From NCBI RefSeq assembly GCF_946221105.1, contig NZ_CAMICL010000018.1, positions 1 through 40,688 on the forward strand: a stretch of DNA of 40,688 nucleotides, read 5' to 3'. Below are positions 15,507 to 22,784 of this stretch, piece after piece (the first letter of the stretch is position 1; the number at the start of each line of letters is the position of its first letter). Origin of the DNA: an uncultured Corynebacterium sp. GTDB taxonomy: Bacteria; Actinomycetota; Actinomycetes; Mycobacteriales; Mycobacteriaceae. The notes below the pieces were generated by a model. It was not told the origin of the DNA and did not search any database. It saw only the letters and a program-made list of their open reading frames with translations. The position numbers and the translations under genes were made by a program.

Positions 15507-15530
15507 AATGCGGCAAATATTTGCCGCATT
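15507..15530. repeat. Perfect 24-bp palindrome
   Basis: AATGCGGCAAAT is followed immediately by its reverse complement. It could fold as an 8-bp G+C-rich stem with an AAATATTT loop. It has no T-run on either side after the stem, so it is a poor intrinsic terminator. It lies 18 nt after the L,D-transpeptidase stop and could be an operator, an unusual terminator or an mRNA 3'-end stabiliser. Confidence 0.6.
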
Positions 15531-15587
15531 GCTAAAACGGGATACCTACAGCCGCAAACCCCGGAGGCAACTGGGGAACAAACGACA

Positions 15588-15621
15588 AAGGCCTGGCCCG
15601 CGAATCCGCAGGCCAGGCCTT
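15588..15621 (-). terminator. Terminator of tRNA-His
   Basis: Perfect 11-bp stem AAGGCCTGGCC / GGCCAGGCCTT with a 12-nt loop, 7 nt beyond the tRNA 3' end, then a T-rich tail on the minus strand. Confidence 0.85.
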
Positions 15622-15627
15622 AAACTT

Positions 15628-15704
15628 TGGGGTGGCTGACGGGACTCGAACCCGCGACACCCAGGATCACAACCTGGTGCTCTACCAGCTGAACTACAGC
15701 CACC
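15628..15704 (-). tRNA. tRNA-His (GUG)
   Basis: Acceptor GTGGCTG / CAGCCAC with C73 and encoded CCA. The genomic base before position 1 supplies G-1 opposite C73, the histidine identity pair. Anticodon stem CCAGG / CCTGG with loop TTGTGAT gives GTG. Confidence 0.97.
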
Positions 15705-15750
15705 ATCGCTGTTTTTGCAGCGGGATCTACCTTAGCCCCTCACCGTGTTT

Positions 15751-16380
15751 TCACAAAAACGGCTGGTAGGCGTCGGTTGCGCCTGCGGCCGCGTCCACGG
15801 CGGCCTCCGTGTCGGGCCCGGGGGCGGGCACGAACACGCTGCGTCGGTAGTAATCCAGCTCGCGGATGGACTCCACAATGTCCGCCAGCGCGCGGTGCGC
15901 CATGCCCTTCGCCGGCTGGTTGAAGTACGCCTTGGGGAACCAGCGGCGCGCAAGCTCCTTGACCGTGGAGACGTCGATCATGCGGTAGTGCAGTGCGGCG
16001 TCGAGGCGCGGCATCTGCGCCCGGATGAACGTGCGGTCGGTGGCGATCGAGTTGCCGGCCAGCGGTGCGGGGTGCGCAGGATCGCAATGCTTCTCGACGA
16101 GCCCGAGCACCGCATCCTCCGCTTCCGCAAGACTGACCTGGGACGCCTTGATGTCCTCGAGCAGCCCGTTGTCGGAGTGCATCTGGGTGACAAAGTCGTC
16201 CATCTCGGCGAGCTCGGCGTCGGTGGCGTGCACGACCAGGTCCACGCCCTCGTCGATAATGTTCAGCTCCGCATCCGTGACCAGGGCGGCGACCTCCACG
16301 ATGACGTGCCGGGAAGGGTCCAGGCCCGTCATCTCCAGGTCCACCCAGACGATGCGGTTGTCCTTGGCAGCGATGTCCAT
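15751..16380 (-). CDS. orn: Oligoribonuclease
   Basis: DEDDh 3'-5' exonuclease that degrades 2-5-nt RNAs, including pGpG. The protein has 209 residues. Exo motifs: VWVDLEMTGLD (Asp/Glu pair), GNSIATDRTFI, and YRMIDVSTVKELARRW followed by the HRALADI histidine-aspartate motif. The last 25 residues (alanine-rich, ending AYQPFL) extend past the conserved core. The ATG directly abuts the stop of the upstream SDR gene, so they are one operon, as in the Rv2509-Rv2511 neighbourhood. Confidence 0.95.
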   Translation of the reverse strand: MDIAAKDNRIVWVDLEMTGLDPSRHVIVEVAALVTDAELNIIDEGVDLVVHATDAELAEMDDFVTQMHSDNGLLEDIKASQVSLAEAEDAVLGLVEKHCDPAHPAPLAGNSIATDRTFIRAQMPRLDAALHYRMIDVSTVKELARRWFPKAYFNQPAKGMAHRALADIVESIRELDYYRRSVFVPAPGPDTEAAVDAAAGATDAYQPFL

Positions 16381-17187
16381 CTATTCCTCTCCCATCTGTG
16401 CGTAGAACTTGCCCATGATCGGCGGCAGCCACCCGCGCGGGGCGTAGTTGGAGACCACGTCCATGGCCTTCGAAAGCGGGCCGGGCACGATGCGGCGGCG
16501 GTTCTTGCGCATCGCGTTGATGGTGTCGGCGGCGCAGGACTCGTAGGTGGTCCACAGGAAATACGGCACGACCTTGTCCACGATGGACTGCTCTTCCTCC
16601 GGGATGTACGCCTCGCGCACCGGGCCCGGCGCGAGCAGGGTCACGTGCACGCCGGAGTCCTTGAGCTCGTAGTGCAGCGCCTCGGTGAACTGGTTGACGC
16701 CTGCTTTGGTGAACACGTAGGTGGCGTTGTTCGGGATCGGCAGGTTGCCGGCAGCGGAGCCGACGTTGCACAGCGCACCCTCGCCGCGCGGCACCATCTG
16801 GTCCAGCACCGCCTTGGTGATGCGGAACACCGCCGTGGCGTTCAGGTTGAACTGGTTCGTCTCGTACTCCCAGTCCTGGGCCATGAACGGCCCGAAGCTG
16901 GCGATGCCCGCCGAGTTCACGCAGATCGAAACCGTGCGGTTGTTGATGTGCTGGATCAGGGCGTCCACGTCGCGGGCCTTGGACAGGTCTGCCGCGAAGA
17001 TTTCGACGTCAATGCCGTGGGTGAGCGAGAGCTCGTCGCCAAGCTTTTGTAGGACTTCTTGGCGCCTTGCGACAAGGATGAGGTTGTGGCCTTCAGCGGC
17101 GAGCTGGCGCGCGATGGCCTCGCCGATGCCTTGGCTCGCGCCGGTGATCAGCGCGAACGCGCCGGGTGCTGGTGCGGGAAAACTCAT
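16381..17187 (-). CDS. cmrA: Short-chain dehydrogenase, mycolate reductase candidate
   Basis: NADPH-dependent SDR of 268 residues. Cofactor loop TGASQGIG (15-22), NSAG (91-94) and catalytic Ser144, Tyr157 and Lys161 (YVFTK) are present. The N-terminus SFPAPAPGAFALITGASQ and the tail SNYAPRGWLPPIMGKFY resemble Rv2509 and C. glutamicum CmrA, which reduces the 3-oxo group of newly made mycolates. Adjacency to orn supports this. TAGATT (17195-17200 on this strand) ends 7 nt before the ATG and overlaps the stop of the regulator gene upstream, giving the pair its own leaderless promoter. Confidence 0.85.
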   Translation of the reverse strand: MSFPAPAPGAFALITGASQGIGEAIARQLAAEGHNLILVARRQEVLQKLGDELSLTHGIDVEIFAADLSKARDVDALIQHINNRTVSICVNSAGIASFGPFMAQDWEYETNQFNLNATAVFRITKAVLDQMVPRGEGALCNVGSAAGNLPIPNNATYVFTKAGVNQFTEALHYELKDSGVHVTLLAPGPVREAYIPEEEQSIVDKVVPYFLWTTYESCAADTINAMRKNRRRIVPGPLSKAMDVVSNYAPRGWLPPIMGKFYAQMGEE

Positions 17188-17197
17188 GGGGACGAAT

Positions 17198-17518
17198 CTA
17201 CCCGCCCGCGATCTCACGCAGCGCCGCCGTGTGGTTTTCAAAGGCCTGCGCGCCCGTTGCGGTGAGCGTGACCCACACCGTGTCCTTCGCCCGCGACGAG
17301 CCGTACTCTCGGAAGCGCGTGACGTAGCCGTGCTCCTCCAGCCGGTCCAATTGCTTCGACAACGCCGAATCCGACAGGTCGGTTTTGTCTCGCAGTGAGC
17401 TGAAGCGCATCTCGTGCCGGGACGTTTGCTTCTCGACGGCTCCCGCCCCGTACAGCGCAGCACAAATCTTCAGCCGCGCCAGGGGGTGAATGACAGGGTC
17501 GATGGCAGGGGCGTTCAT
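17198..17518 (-). CDS. Winged-helix (MarR/ArsR-like) transcriptional regulator
   Basis: A 106-residue DNA-binding protein. RLKICAALYGAGAVEKQ is followed by the helix-turn-helix RDKTDLSDSALSKQLDRLEE and a wing with HGYVTRFREYGSSRAKDTV. It belongs to the single-domain winged-helix type often paired with small membrane proteins. Its ATG overlaps the stop of the preceding membrane-protein gene by 4 nt (ATGA), so the two are translated together. Targets are unknown; the inverted repeat before the operon is a candidate autoregulatory site. Confidence 0.85.
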   Translation of the reverse strand: MNAPAIDPVIHPLARLKICAALYGAGAVEKQTSRHEMRFSSLRDKTDLSDSALSKQLDRLEEHGYVTRFREYGSSRAKDTVWVTLTATGAQAFENHTAALREIAGG

Positions 17519-17967
17519 CGGTTCCTGCTTTCGTGGATCATCACGGCCGTGAACACGACAGCGACGACCACGCCGGCGATGATTCCACCGACCACGCTGC
17601 CCTCGGGTACGAACCAGGTCAGCGACATGACGATGAATGGGGCGAGAGCGGCGGCCCAGTTCGTCTGCGGGTCTTCCTGTAACGGCTGCTTCATGCTCGG
17701 GCGCACGTTGCGGTTGTTGTCCCAGATCGCGAGCGCGATGCAGGCGACGGCGATGATCAGGAACAACACCCACCAGTACTTCCAGCCGATGATCGTGCCG
17801 GCGATCGTGATACCGAAACTCGTGCCGAGGATGGCGTAGGCCCACGCCGGGGTGTGTTTGCGCTGGGTTTCGTGCTCGATCCCGTCGATCTGCTCGAGGG
17901 CGGCGCGGGCTTCTTCTTGGGAGATTTGCGTTTGCGGCGGCTTGGGCTGCGGGGCGTTGCTTTCCAT
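17515..17967 (-). CDS. Four-helix membrane protein paired with regulator
   Basis: A 150-residue protein. Residues 1-45 are hydrophilic (proline- and glutamine-rich, then ISQEEARAALEQIDGIEHET). Two helices follow (YAILGTSFGITIAGTIIGW and WWVLFLIIAVACIALAIW), a polar loop, then two more (AALAPFIVMSLTWFV and VVGGIIAGVVVAVVFTAVMI). No enzymatic motif. The ATGA overlap with the regulator suggests the two act together. An in-frame upstream ATG (18003) exists, but the chosen start better fits the promoter spacing. Confidence 0.75.
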   Translation of the reverse strand: MESNAPQPKPPQTQISQEEARAALEQIDGIEHETQRKHTPAWAYAILGTSFGITIAGTIIGWKYWWVLFLIIAVACIALAIWDNNRNVRPSMKQPLQEDPQTNWAAALAPFIVMSLTWFVPEGSVVGGIIAGVVVAVVFTAVMIHESRNR

Positions 17968-17983
17968 GTCTGCAAGTGTGTCA

Positions 17984-18000
17984 CTTTCCGGAGTGGAAAG
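17984..18000. promoter_or_regulatory. Inverted repeat before regulator operon
   Basis: CTTTCC and GGAAAG form perfect 6-bp arms around GGAGT, 17-33 bp upstream of the operon's start codon. A plausible operator for the encoded winged-helix protein. Confidence 0.4.
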
Positions 18001-18045
18001 CAAGAGTTTTCGGAGGGGATATATGCGCGTTTGGTGGCGTCAGTG

Positions 18046-18123
18046 AAAACCTGAACTCAGGGGCCGTTTGACGGGGCGGTGACACGAAAAACGGGCGGGC
18101 GAAGCCGCCTGAGTTCAGGTTTT
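18046..18123 (-). terminator. Large inverted repeat downstream of MHS transporter
   Basis: Perfect 16-bp arms (AAAACCTGAACTCAGG at 18046-18061 and its complement at 18108-18123) enclose 46 nt with a small inner stem. On the minus strand the hairpin ends in TTTT, 10 nt after the transporter stop, so termination is the simplest reading. The long spacer is unusual for an intrinsic terminator. Confidence 0.6.
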
Positions 18124-18133
18124 GTGCGACGCG

Positions 18134-19519
18134 TTAGATTTCGTGCATCTCCTGGTCCTTGGTCTCGTGCGCGGTGAGGATGGCCACCAACGAGATTGCG
18201 GTGACGACCACCAAGTAGTAGCCCACTGCCTTCGGGCCGTACTGCGAGCTCAGCGCCGTGGCGATGAACGGGGCAATTGCAGCGCCCAGGATGGAGGAGA
18301 CGTTGTAGGCGATCCCGGAGCCGGTGTAGCGCACGTTGGAGGGGAACAGCTCCGGCAGGATCGCGGACATCGGGCCGAAGATGAAGCCCATCAGGATCAT
18401 GCCGATGAACAGGAAGATGCCCAGGGAGACCATGGTGAATGTCTCCGGGTTGAGCAGCCATTTGAAGCTCAGCCCGTAGACGATGATGGCCACGGACGTC
18501 AGGCCCAGCGTCGGGCGTCTTCCGTACGTGTCCGCCAGGTGCGCCGAGACCGGGATGCCCAGGATAAAGCCGAAGATGCACACCAGCTGCAGCTTCAAAA
18601 ACGTCGGGTAGGCGATGCCCAGGCCCACGCCCTCCTCGGCGGAGCCGATGCCGTAGGAGAGGAACCAGGTGGTCACGATGTAGAACAGTGTGTAGCAGCC
18701 GACCATGATGAACGTGCCCTGGATAAGCGGCTTCCATGCGGTCTTGAACACCTCGGTCAGCGGGGAGGCTGCCTTCTGGTCGTTTTGCTCCACCTGCTGT
18801 AATACCGGGGTCTCCTCAACCTGCAGGCGCACCCACAGTCCGATGATGACCATCACGATGGACAGCAGGAACGGCACGCGCCAGCCCCAGGCCATGAACG
18901 CGCCCTCGAAGTCGCCGGACGTGTGGCCCAGCACCGTCACCAGGATCAGGAACAGGCCGTTGGCCAGCAGGAATCCGAATGGCGTGCCGAGTTGGGGCCA
19001 CATGCCGGCCCACGCGCGGCGTCCCTTAGCAGCTGTTTCCGTGGACAGCAGGGCCGCGCCGGACCACTCGCCGCCGAGGCCCAGGCCCTGGCAGAAGCGC
19101 ATCAGTGCCAGCAGCGCCGGGGCCCAAATGCCGGCCTGCGCGTAGGTGGGCAACAGGCCGATGATGAAAGTGGCGATGCCCATGGTCAGCAGCGCACCGA
19201 CCAGGGTGGCCTTGCGGCCGATCTTGTCGCCGAAGTGGCCGAACAGCACCGAGCCGAGCGGGCGGGCGATGAACGCCAGGCCGAACGTGGCAAACGAGGA
19301 CAGCAGCGCAACCGTGCTGGATTCCGACTTGGGGAAGAACAGGAACGGAAACACCGCCACGGCGGCGGTGGCGTACGCGTAGAAGTCGTAGAACTCGATC
19401 GTCGTGCCGATGGTGGAGGCGAGTCGGACGCGGCTGCGCTCCTCCGGGGTGGTCTCCCTAATCTGCGCGGCGGGTGCCGCCGGTTGGGGAGTGGGGTGGT
19501 GCTCGACGCTGGTAGTCAT
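18134..19519 (-). CDS. MFS transporter, metabolite:H+ symporter (MHS) family
   Basis: A 461-residue, 12-helix inner-membrane symporter. GTTIEFYDFYAYATAA in the first helix, FGHFGDKIGRKATL between helices 2 and 3, RFCQGLGLGGEWSGAAL in helix 4 and LADTYGRRP in the second half are typical of the MHS group (ProP, ShiA, KgtP). The substrate, perhaps an organic acid or osmolyte, cannot be read from the sequence. AAAGGAC precedes the ATG by 4 nt. A perfect palindrome lies about 57 bp upstream of the start. It is transcribed alone. Confidence 0.9.
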   Translation of the reverse strand: MTTSVEHHPTPQPAAPAAQIRETTPEERSRVRLASTIGTTIEFYDFYAYATAAVAVFPFLFFPKSESSTVALLSSFATFGLAFIARPLGSVLFGHFGDKIGRKATLVGALLTMGIATFIIGLLPTYAQAGIWAPALLALMRFCQGLGLGGEWSGAALLSTETAAKGRRAWAGMWPQLGTPFGFLLANGLFLILVTVLGHTSGDFEGAFMAWGWRVPFLLSIVMVIIGLWVRLQVEETPVLQQVEQNDQKAASPLTEVFKTAWKPLIQGTFIMVGCYTLFYIVTTWFLSYGIGSAEEGVGLGIAYPTFLKLQLVCIFGFILGIPVSAHLADTYGRRPTLGLTSVAIIVYGLSFKWLLNPETFTMVSLGIFLFIGMILMGFIFGPMSAILPELFPSNVRYTGSGIAYNVSSILGAAIAPFIATALSSQYGPKAVGYYLVVVTAISLVAILTAHETKDQEMHEI

Positions 19520-19575
19520 CGCCCGTCCTTTCATTCCACTGTGCGGGAACTAAATATCAGTGTGTGGACGAATGT

Positions 19576-19585
19576 ACCATATGGT
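19576..19585. promoter_or_regulatory. Palindrome upstream of MHS transporter
   Basis: ACCATATGGT is a perfect palindrome in the promoter region, immediately before a possible -10 TACATT on the minus strand. Candidate operator; no regulator is encoded next to it. Confidence 0.35.
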
Positions 19586-19705
19586 GGGACGGGGGTTTCA
19601 AAACGGTGCGGCGCTCTGGGCGGGTTTGTGCGAATCGACAATTCCGCCAATTTTCGGTTTGCAAACCCCCAGGTCAGGATTTGGCGCGGACGATTCGTAC
19701 AAAAG

Positions 19706-19735
19706 ACCGGCCGCCGCGACAAGCGCGGGGCCGGT
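19706..19735 (-). terminator. Terminator of the small acidic gene
   Basis: Stem ACCGGCC-(G)-CCGCG / CGCGG-GGCCGGT with one bulged base and a 5-nt loop, followed on the minus strand by CTTTTG. It lies 17 nt past the stop of the small gene and supports that gene being transcribed. Confidence 0.85.
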
Positions 19736-19751
19736 TTCTCGCGGGACGTGC

Positions 19752-19877
19752 CTAGTCGCGGCCGTCCGCTTCAAAGTCGTTGTCCTCGCCGGTCTCTTGC
19801 ACGGAGGTGTCGGCGTCCGGGTCGGACAGGTTCTCAATGCTGTCTTCGTTGACCTGGGAGTTCTTCGGGTCAGTCAT
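19752..19877 (-). CDS. 41-residue acidic small protein
   Basis: Begins MTDPKNSQVNEDSIENL and ends EDNDFEADGRD. It contains many Asp/Glu residues and no hydrophobic segment, so it is probably cytosolic and disordered. The ATG has a full AAGGAGG ribosome-binding site 9 nt upstream (19887-19893) and a clear intrinsic terminator downstream, so it looks like a real monocistronic gene. No family is recognised. Its charge could suit a DNA-mimic, chaperone or binding role, but that is speculation. Confidence 0.72.
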   Translation of the reverse strand: MTDPKNSQVNEDSIENLSDPDADTSVQETGEDNDFEADGRD

Positions 19878-20116
19878 GGTTTAGGGCCTCCTTGGGGGTA
19901 GGGGAATCTGTTCCACCGACTGTATGCGCAAACCCGCGCACCACGCCGAAACCCACCATTGCCAGGCAAAAGAACGGAGGCTTGCGCTTTCGCGCGAGCC
20001 GCGGAAGTGGAGCGACCTCAGCGGGGAAAGCTGGGCTACGATGCAACTCGAGCACACCGTCACGGAATTTGTCTCCGAATCGTAGTGAACGTAAACGTTT
20101 GAGTAAGGACTTCGTA

Positions 20117-20305
20117 ATGTCCCAGCGAGAAAAATGGCACAGAGTCGAGGAGGGCAAGCTCATAGCAGGGGTCTGTGCTGGAGTAGCCGAAACATACGGA
20201 ACCTCCGCCGACACGGTCAGGACCATTTACGTGATCGCCGTTCTCTGCGGGCTACCCATGGTTTTCGTCTACTTATTGCAGTGGGCTATCTACCCCCGAT
20301 ATTGA
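20117..20305 (+). CDS. PspC-domain small membrane protein
   Basis: A 62-residue protein made almost only of a PspC domain: KWHRVEEGKLIAGVCAGVAE, then a membrane helix (TIYVIAVLCGLPMVFVYLLQW). PspC domains occur in phage-shock and envelope-stress membrane proteins. TAAGGAC ends 6 nt before the ATG. The preceding 240 nt hold no other gene but contain a possible -10 (TACGAT near 20037) and a short inverted repeat AACGT/ACGTT just before the start. A terminator follows about 95 nt on. Confidence 0.88.
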   Translation: MSQREKWHRVEEGKLIAGVCAGVAETYGTSADTVRTIYVIAVLCGLPMVFVYLLQWAIYPRY

Positions 20306-20398
20306 GCGCCCCCGTCGGTCGCACGCTATGCGAATCTGCGCGGTTCGTTGGTCATGCTGTCCAGTGGCAACCGTTAGCTTCCGCCGGGATGTGATCGA

Positions 20399-20434
20399 CC
20401 CCCTCCGCTGTGCCGGCGGAGGGGGCCTTTTGGG
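20399..20434 (+). terminator. Intrinsic terminator downstream of PspC gene
   Basis: Perfect 10-bp stem CCCCCTCCGC / GCGGAGGGGG with a 7-nt loop, then CCTTTT. Confidence 0.88.
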
Positions 20435-20504
20435 CCTACGCGGTAAGTTTTGGTCTTAGCGCGTCGCCACGCTCAGTAAAATGCCTGCTCAAGGCGGAAA
20501 TTTG

Positions 20505-20578
20505 CGCCCCCAGCAGGATTCGAACCCGCGACCAGCCGGGTAGAAACCGGATGCTCTAATCCACTGAGCTATGGGGGC
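20505..20578 (-). tRNA. tRNA-Arg (UCU)
   Basis: Acceptor GCCCCCA / TGGGGGC with discriminator G; CCA not encoded. Anticodon loop TTTCTAC between CCGG / CCGG gives TCT. T-arm GCGGG TTCGAAT CCTGC. Confidence 0.96.
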
Positions 20579-20633
20579 AACACCGGCTGATTGTAGTTAT
20601 GGCTCTGCGCAGCGCGAAAGTAGGGTATGCGGC

Positions 20634-22616
20634 ATGACTGCACCCGCCCGCACTCGCACCGTCGCCCCCGCTTGGCCGCTGTATCTGGCCGCGTTCGCCA
20701 TCGCGGCTGTTGTCGCCGGCGCGGTGGGGGAGGCGTTCTCTGGTGGCTCGCTCGCGGAGCTGGGCATCCCGGATCCGGGAGCGGCCACCACGGTGGGGCT
20801 GCCGGCGCTGCGGGGCGTTGCGTGGCTGCTCATGGCGCTTGCCACGGGCTCGTTTTTGCTCTCGGCTTTCCTCATCCCGCCGAAGCAGACCCAACAAGAT
20901 CTCAACGGCGCCCGCCTGACGGTCGACGGCCACCTCGCCTCGCGCACCGGCGCCCACGCCAGCGCAGGCATCGCGCTGATCGGGCTCGCCATGATCCCGC
21001 TGGTGCTTTCGGACGTCTCCGGCCAGCCGCTCAAAACCGTCCTCTTCGAGGCAGCCGCGTGGTCGCAGGCGCTGGACCAGGTGGCGGACGCGCGCGTGTG
21101 GCTCATCGTCGCGGTCTTCGCGGCCGTCGTCGCGGCGTTCGGCTACGCGGCGACCAGCTGGTGGTCCCAGGTGTGGCTGTTTCTGGGCGCGATCGTGGTG
21201 GTCATGCCGATCGCGCTGACGGGCCACTCAGCCACCGGCGGTGCGCACGATTTCGGCACCAACTCGCTGATCTGGCACCTGGTGGCCATGCTGCTCTGGG
21301 TGGGCGGGCTGATGGCGCTAGTCGCACATGCTTTACGACGAGGCCCCGGCCTCACCGCCGCCACCCAGCGCTACTCCCGCATCGCGCTGTTTTCCATCCT
21401 GGCCATGGCCGTCTCCGGCGTGGTCAACGCGCTGGTGCGGGTGCGCCTGGAGGACCTGACGCAGTACAACTACGGCTGGGTGCTCATCATCAAAACCGTC
21501 GGCATCGTCGTCCTCGGCATGATTGGCTACGTGCACCGCGAGCGCACCATCCCGCAGCTGGAAGCCCAGCCCAGGGCGTTCACTCGGCTTGCCGCGGGCG
21601 AGGTGCTCATCATGGCGGCGATATCCGGTCTGGCCGTCACGCTCGGGCGCACCCCGCCCCCGCCGCCGCTGGACCCGAACCTGACCCGCATGCAGATCCA
21701 GATGGGCTACAACCTCACCGAGCCGTTGACCTGGACGAACTGGCTGACTACCTGGCGCCCGGAGCTGCTGTTCAGCGTCATTGCGATCCTGCTGGCGGCG
21801 TACTACCTCCACCTTGTCCGCCGGGTGGACGGCTGGCCGGTCGCGCGCACGCTGTGGTGGCTGGCCGGCTGCGCGATGGTCGTCGTCACGCTGAGCTCCG
21901 GCATGGGCATGCACATGCCCGCCTCCTACTCCGCGCACATGACGGTGCACATGATCCTGTCCATGGGCGTGCCGGTGTTCCTGGTGCTCGGCGCGCCGCT
22001 GACGCTGGTGCGCGAGGCGTACCCGGCCGGCGAATTCAACCCGCGGCTGTGGGCGGAAAGCTTCCAGCGCTCGAAGTTTCTGCGCGCGGTGACGTTCTCG
22101 CCGGTGTCCACCATCCAGTTTTTGGTGTTCTTCTATGCCATGTATGTGATTCAGCCGTTCTACGAGCTCATGATCTCCGAGCACGCCGGCCACGTCATCA
22201 TGAACGCGGCGTTCCTCATCTCCGGCTACTTCTACTTCTGGGAGCTCATCGGCCCCGACGAGATCGAGGGCCGCCCGACTGCGAAGGTGCGCCTGTTGTG
22301 GCTGTGGGTGTCCATGCCGTTCCACCTGTTCATGGGTGTCTATCTCATGCAGCTCGGCTCCGTGATGGGCGAGGATTTCTACCGCTCGCTGGAGCTGCCG
22401 TGGAACCCGGACCTGCTCGCGGTGCAGAAGGACGGCGGCGGTATCGCGTGGGCGTCCGGTTCCTTCCCGCTGGTGATCGTCTTCGGCGAGCTGTTCATCC
22501 GTTGGTGGCGCGAGGATAAGGCGGAAACGGCCGCCTCGGACCGCCGCGCGGAGGAAACCGACGACGAGGAATGGCGCCGCTACAACGAGATGCTTTCCCA
22601 AATTCATGGCCGCTAG
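20634..22616 (+). CDS. CopD-CtaG fusion membrane protein
   Basis: A 660-residue polytopic protein with two joined families. Residues 1 to about 350 resemble CopD-type copper-import membrane domains (TGHSATGGAHDFG, then IWHLVAMLLWVGGLMALVAH). Residues about 365-630 resemble the caa3-type cytochrome c oxidase assembly factor CtaG (MHMPASYSAHMTVHMILSM, SEHAGHVIMNAAFL, SMPFHLFMGVYL), rich in His/Met copper-ligand candidates. A charged tail ends the protein. Mycobacteria have a comparable fusion (Rv0102). The role is probably copper delivery to respiratory oxidase. TAGGGT (20621-20626) ends 7 nt before the ATG and no ribosome-binding site is seen. Confidence 0.9.
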   Translation: MTAPARTRTVAPAWPLYLAAFAIAAVVAGAVGEAFSGGSLAELGIPDPGAATTVGLPALRGVAWLLMALATGSFLLSAFLIPPKQTQQDLNGARLTVDGHLASRTGAHASAGIALIGLAMIPLVLSDVSGQPLKTVLFEAAAWSQALDQVADARVWLIVAVFAAVVAAFGYAATSWWSQVWLFLGAIVVVMPIALTGHSATGGAHDFGTNSLIWHLVAMLLWVGGLMALVAHALRRGPGLTAATQRYSRIALFSILAMAVSGVVNALVRVRLEDLTQYNYGWVLIIKTVGIVVLGMIGYVHRERTIPQLEAQPRAFTRLAAGEVLIMAAISGLAVTLGRTPPPPPLDPNLTRMQIQMGYNLTEPLTWTNWLTTWRPELLFSVIAILLAAYYLHLVRRVDGWPVARTLWWLAGCAMVVVTLSSGMGMHMPASYSAHMTVHMILSMGVPVFLVLGAPLTLVREAYPAGEFNPRLWAESFQRSKFLRAVTFSPVSTIQFLVFFYAMYVIQPFYELMISEHAGHVIMNAAFLISGYFYFWELIGPDEIEGRPTAKVRLLWLWVSMPFHLFMGVYLMQLGSVMGEDFYRSLELPWNPDLLAVQKDGGGIAWASGSFPLVIVFGELFIRWWREDKAETAASDRRAEETDDEEWRRYNEMLSQIHGR

Positions 22617-22644
22617 CTGCGGATTGTGAATTTCTCAGGTTAAG

Positions 22645-22653
22645 TTATCCACA
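22645..22653 (+). promoter_or_regulatory. Consensus DnaA box
   Basis: TTATCCACA, an exact match to the classical DnaA box, lies 28 nt after the CopD-CtaG stop and about 130 nt before the ssb paralog. It is single, with no A+T-rich unwinding region or dnaA gene nearby, so it is not an origin. It could link ssb transcription to DnaA. Confidence 0.5.
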
Positions 22654-22784
22654 ATTTGGCCGACCCCTTTTTCCGGCTTGCGTTTCGTGCGACTCTGCTC
22701 GCGCAGGGGGCATTTGCTTATCGACGAGCTCCCCGCCCCCGCAACCGCACACCATCCGCACGCATGCAGAAAGGGGCCTTGAAA

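Noticed and set aside
19560..19901. Plus-strand frames between the transporter and the PspC gene
   Set aside because: No ribosome-binding site or homology, and they run through the terminator and the small acidic gene on the other strand.
22645..22653. Replication origin
   Set aside because: Only one DnaA box, no A+T-rich region, and no dnaA, dnaN or gyr genes.
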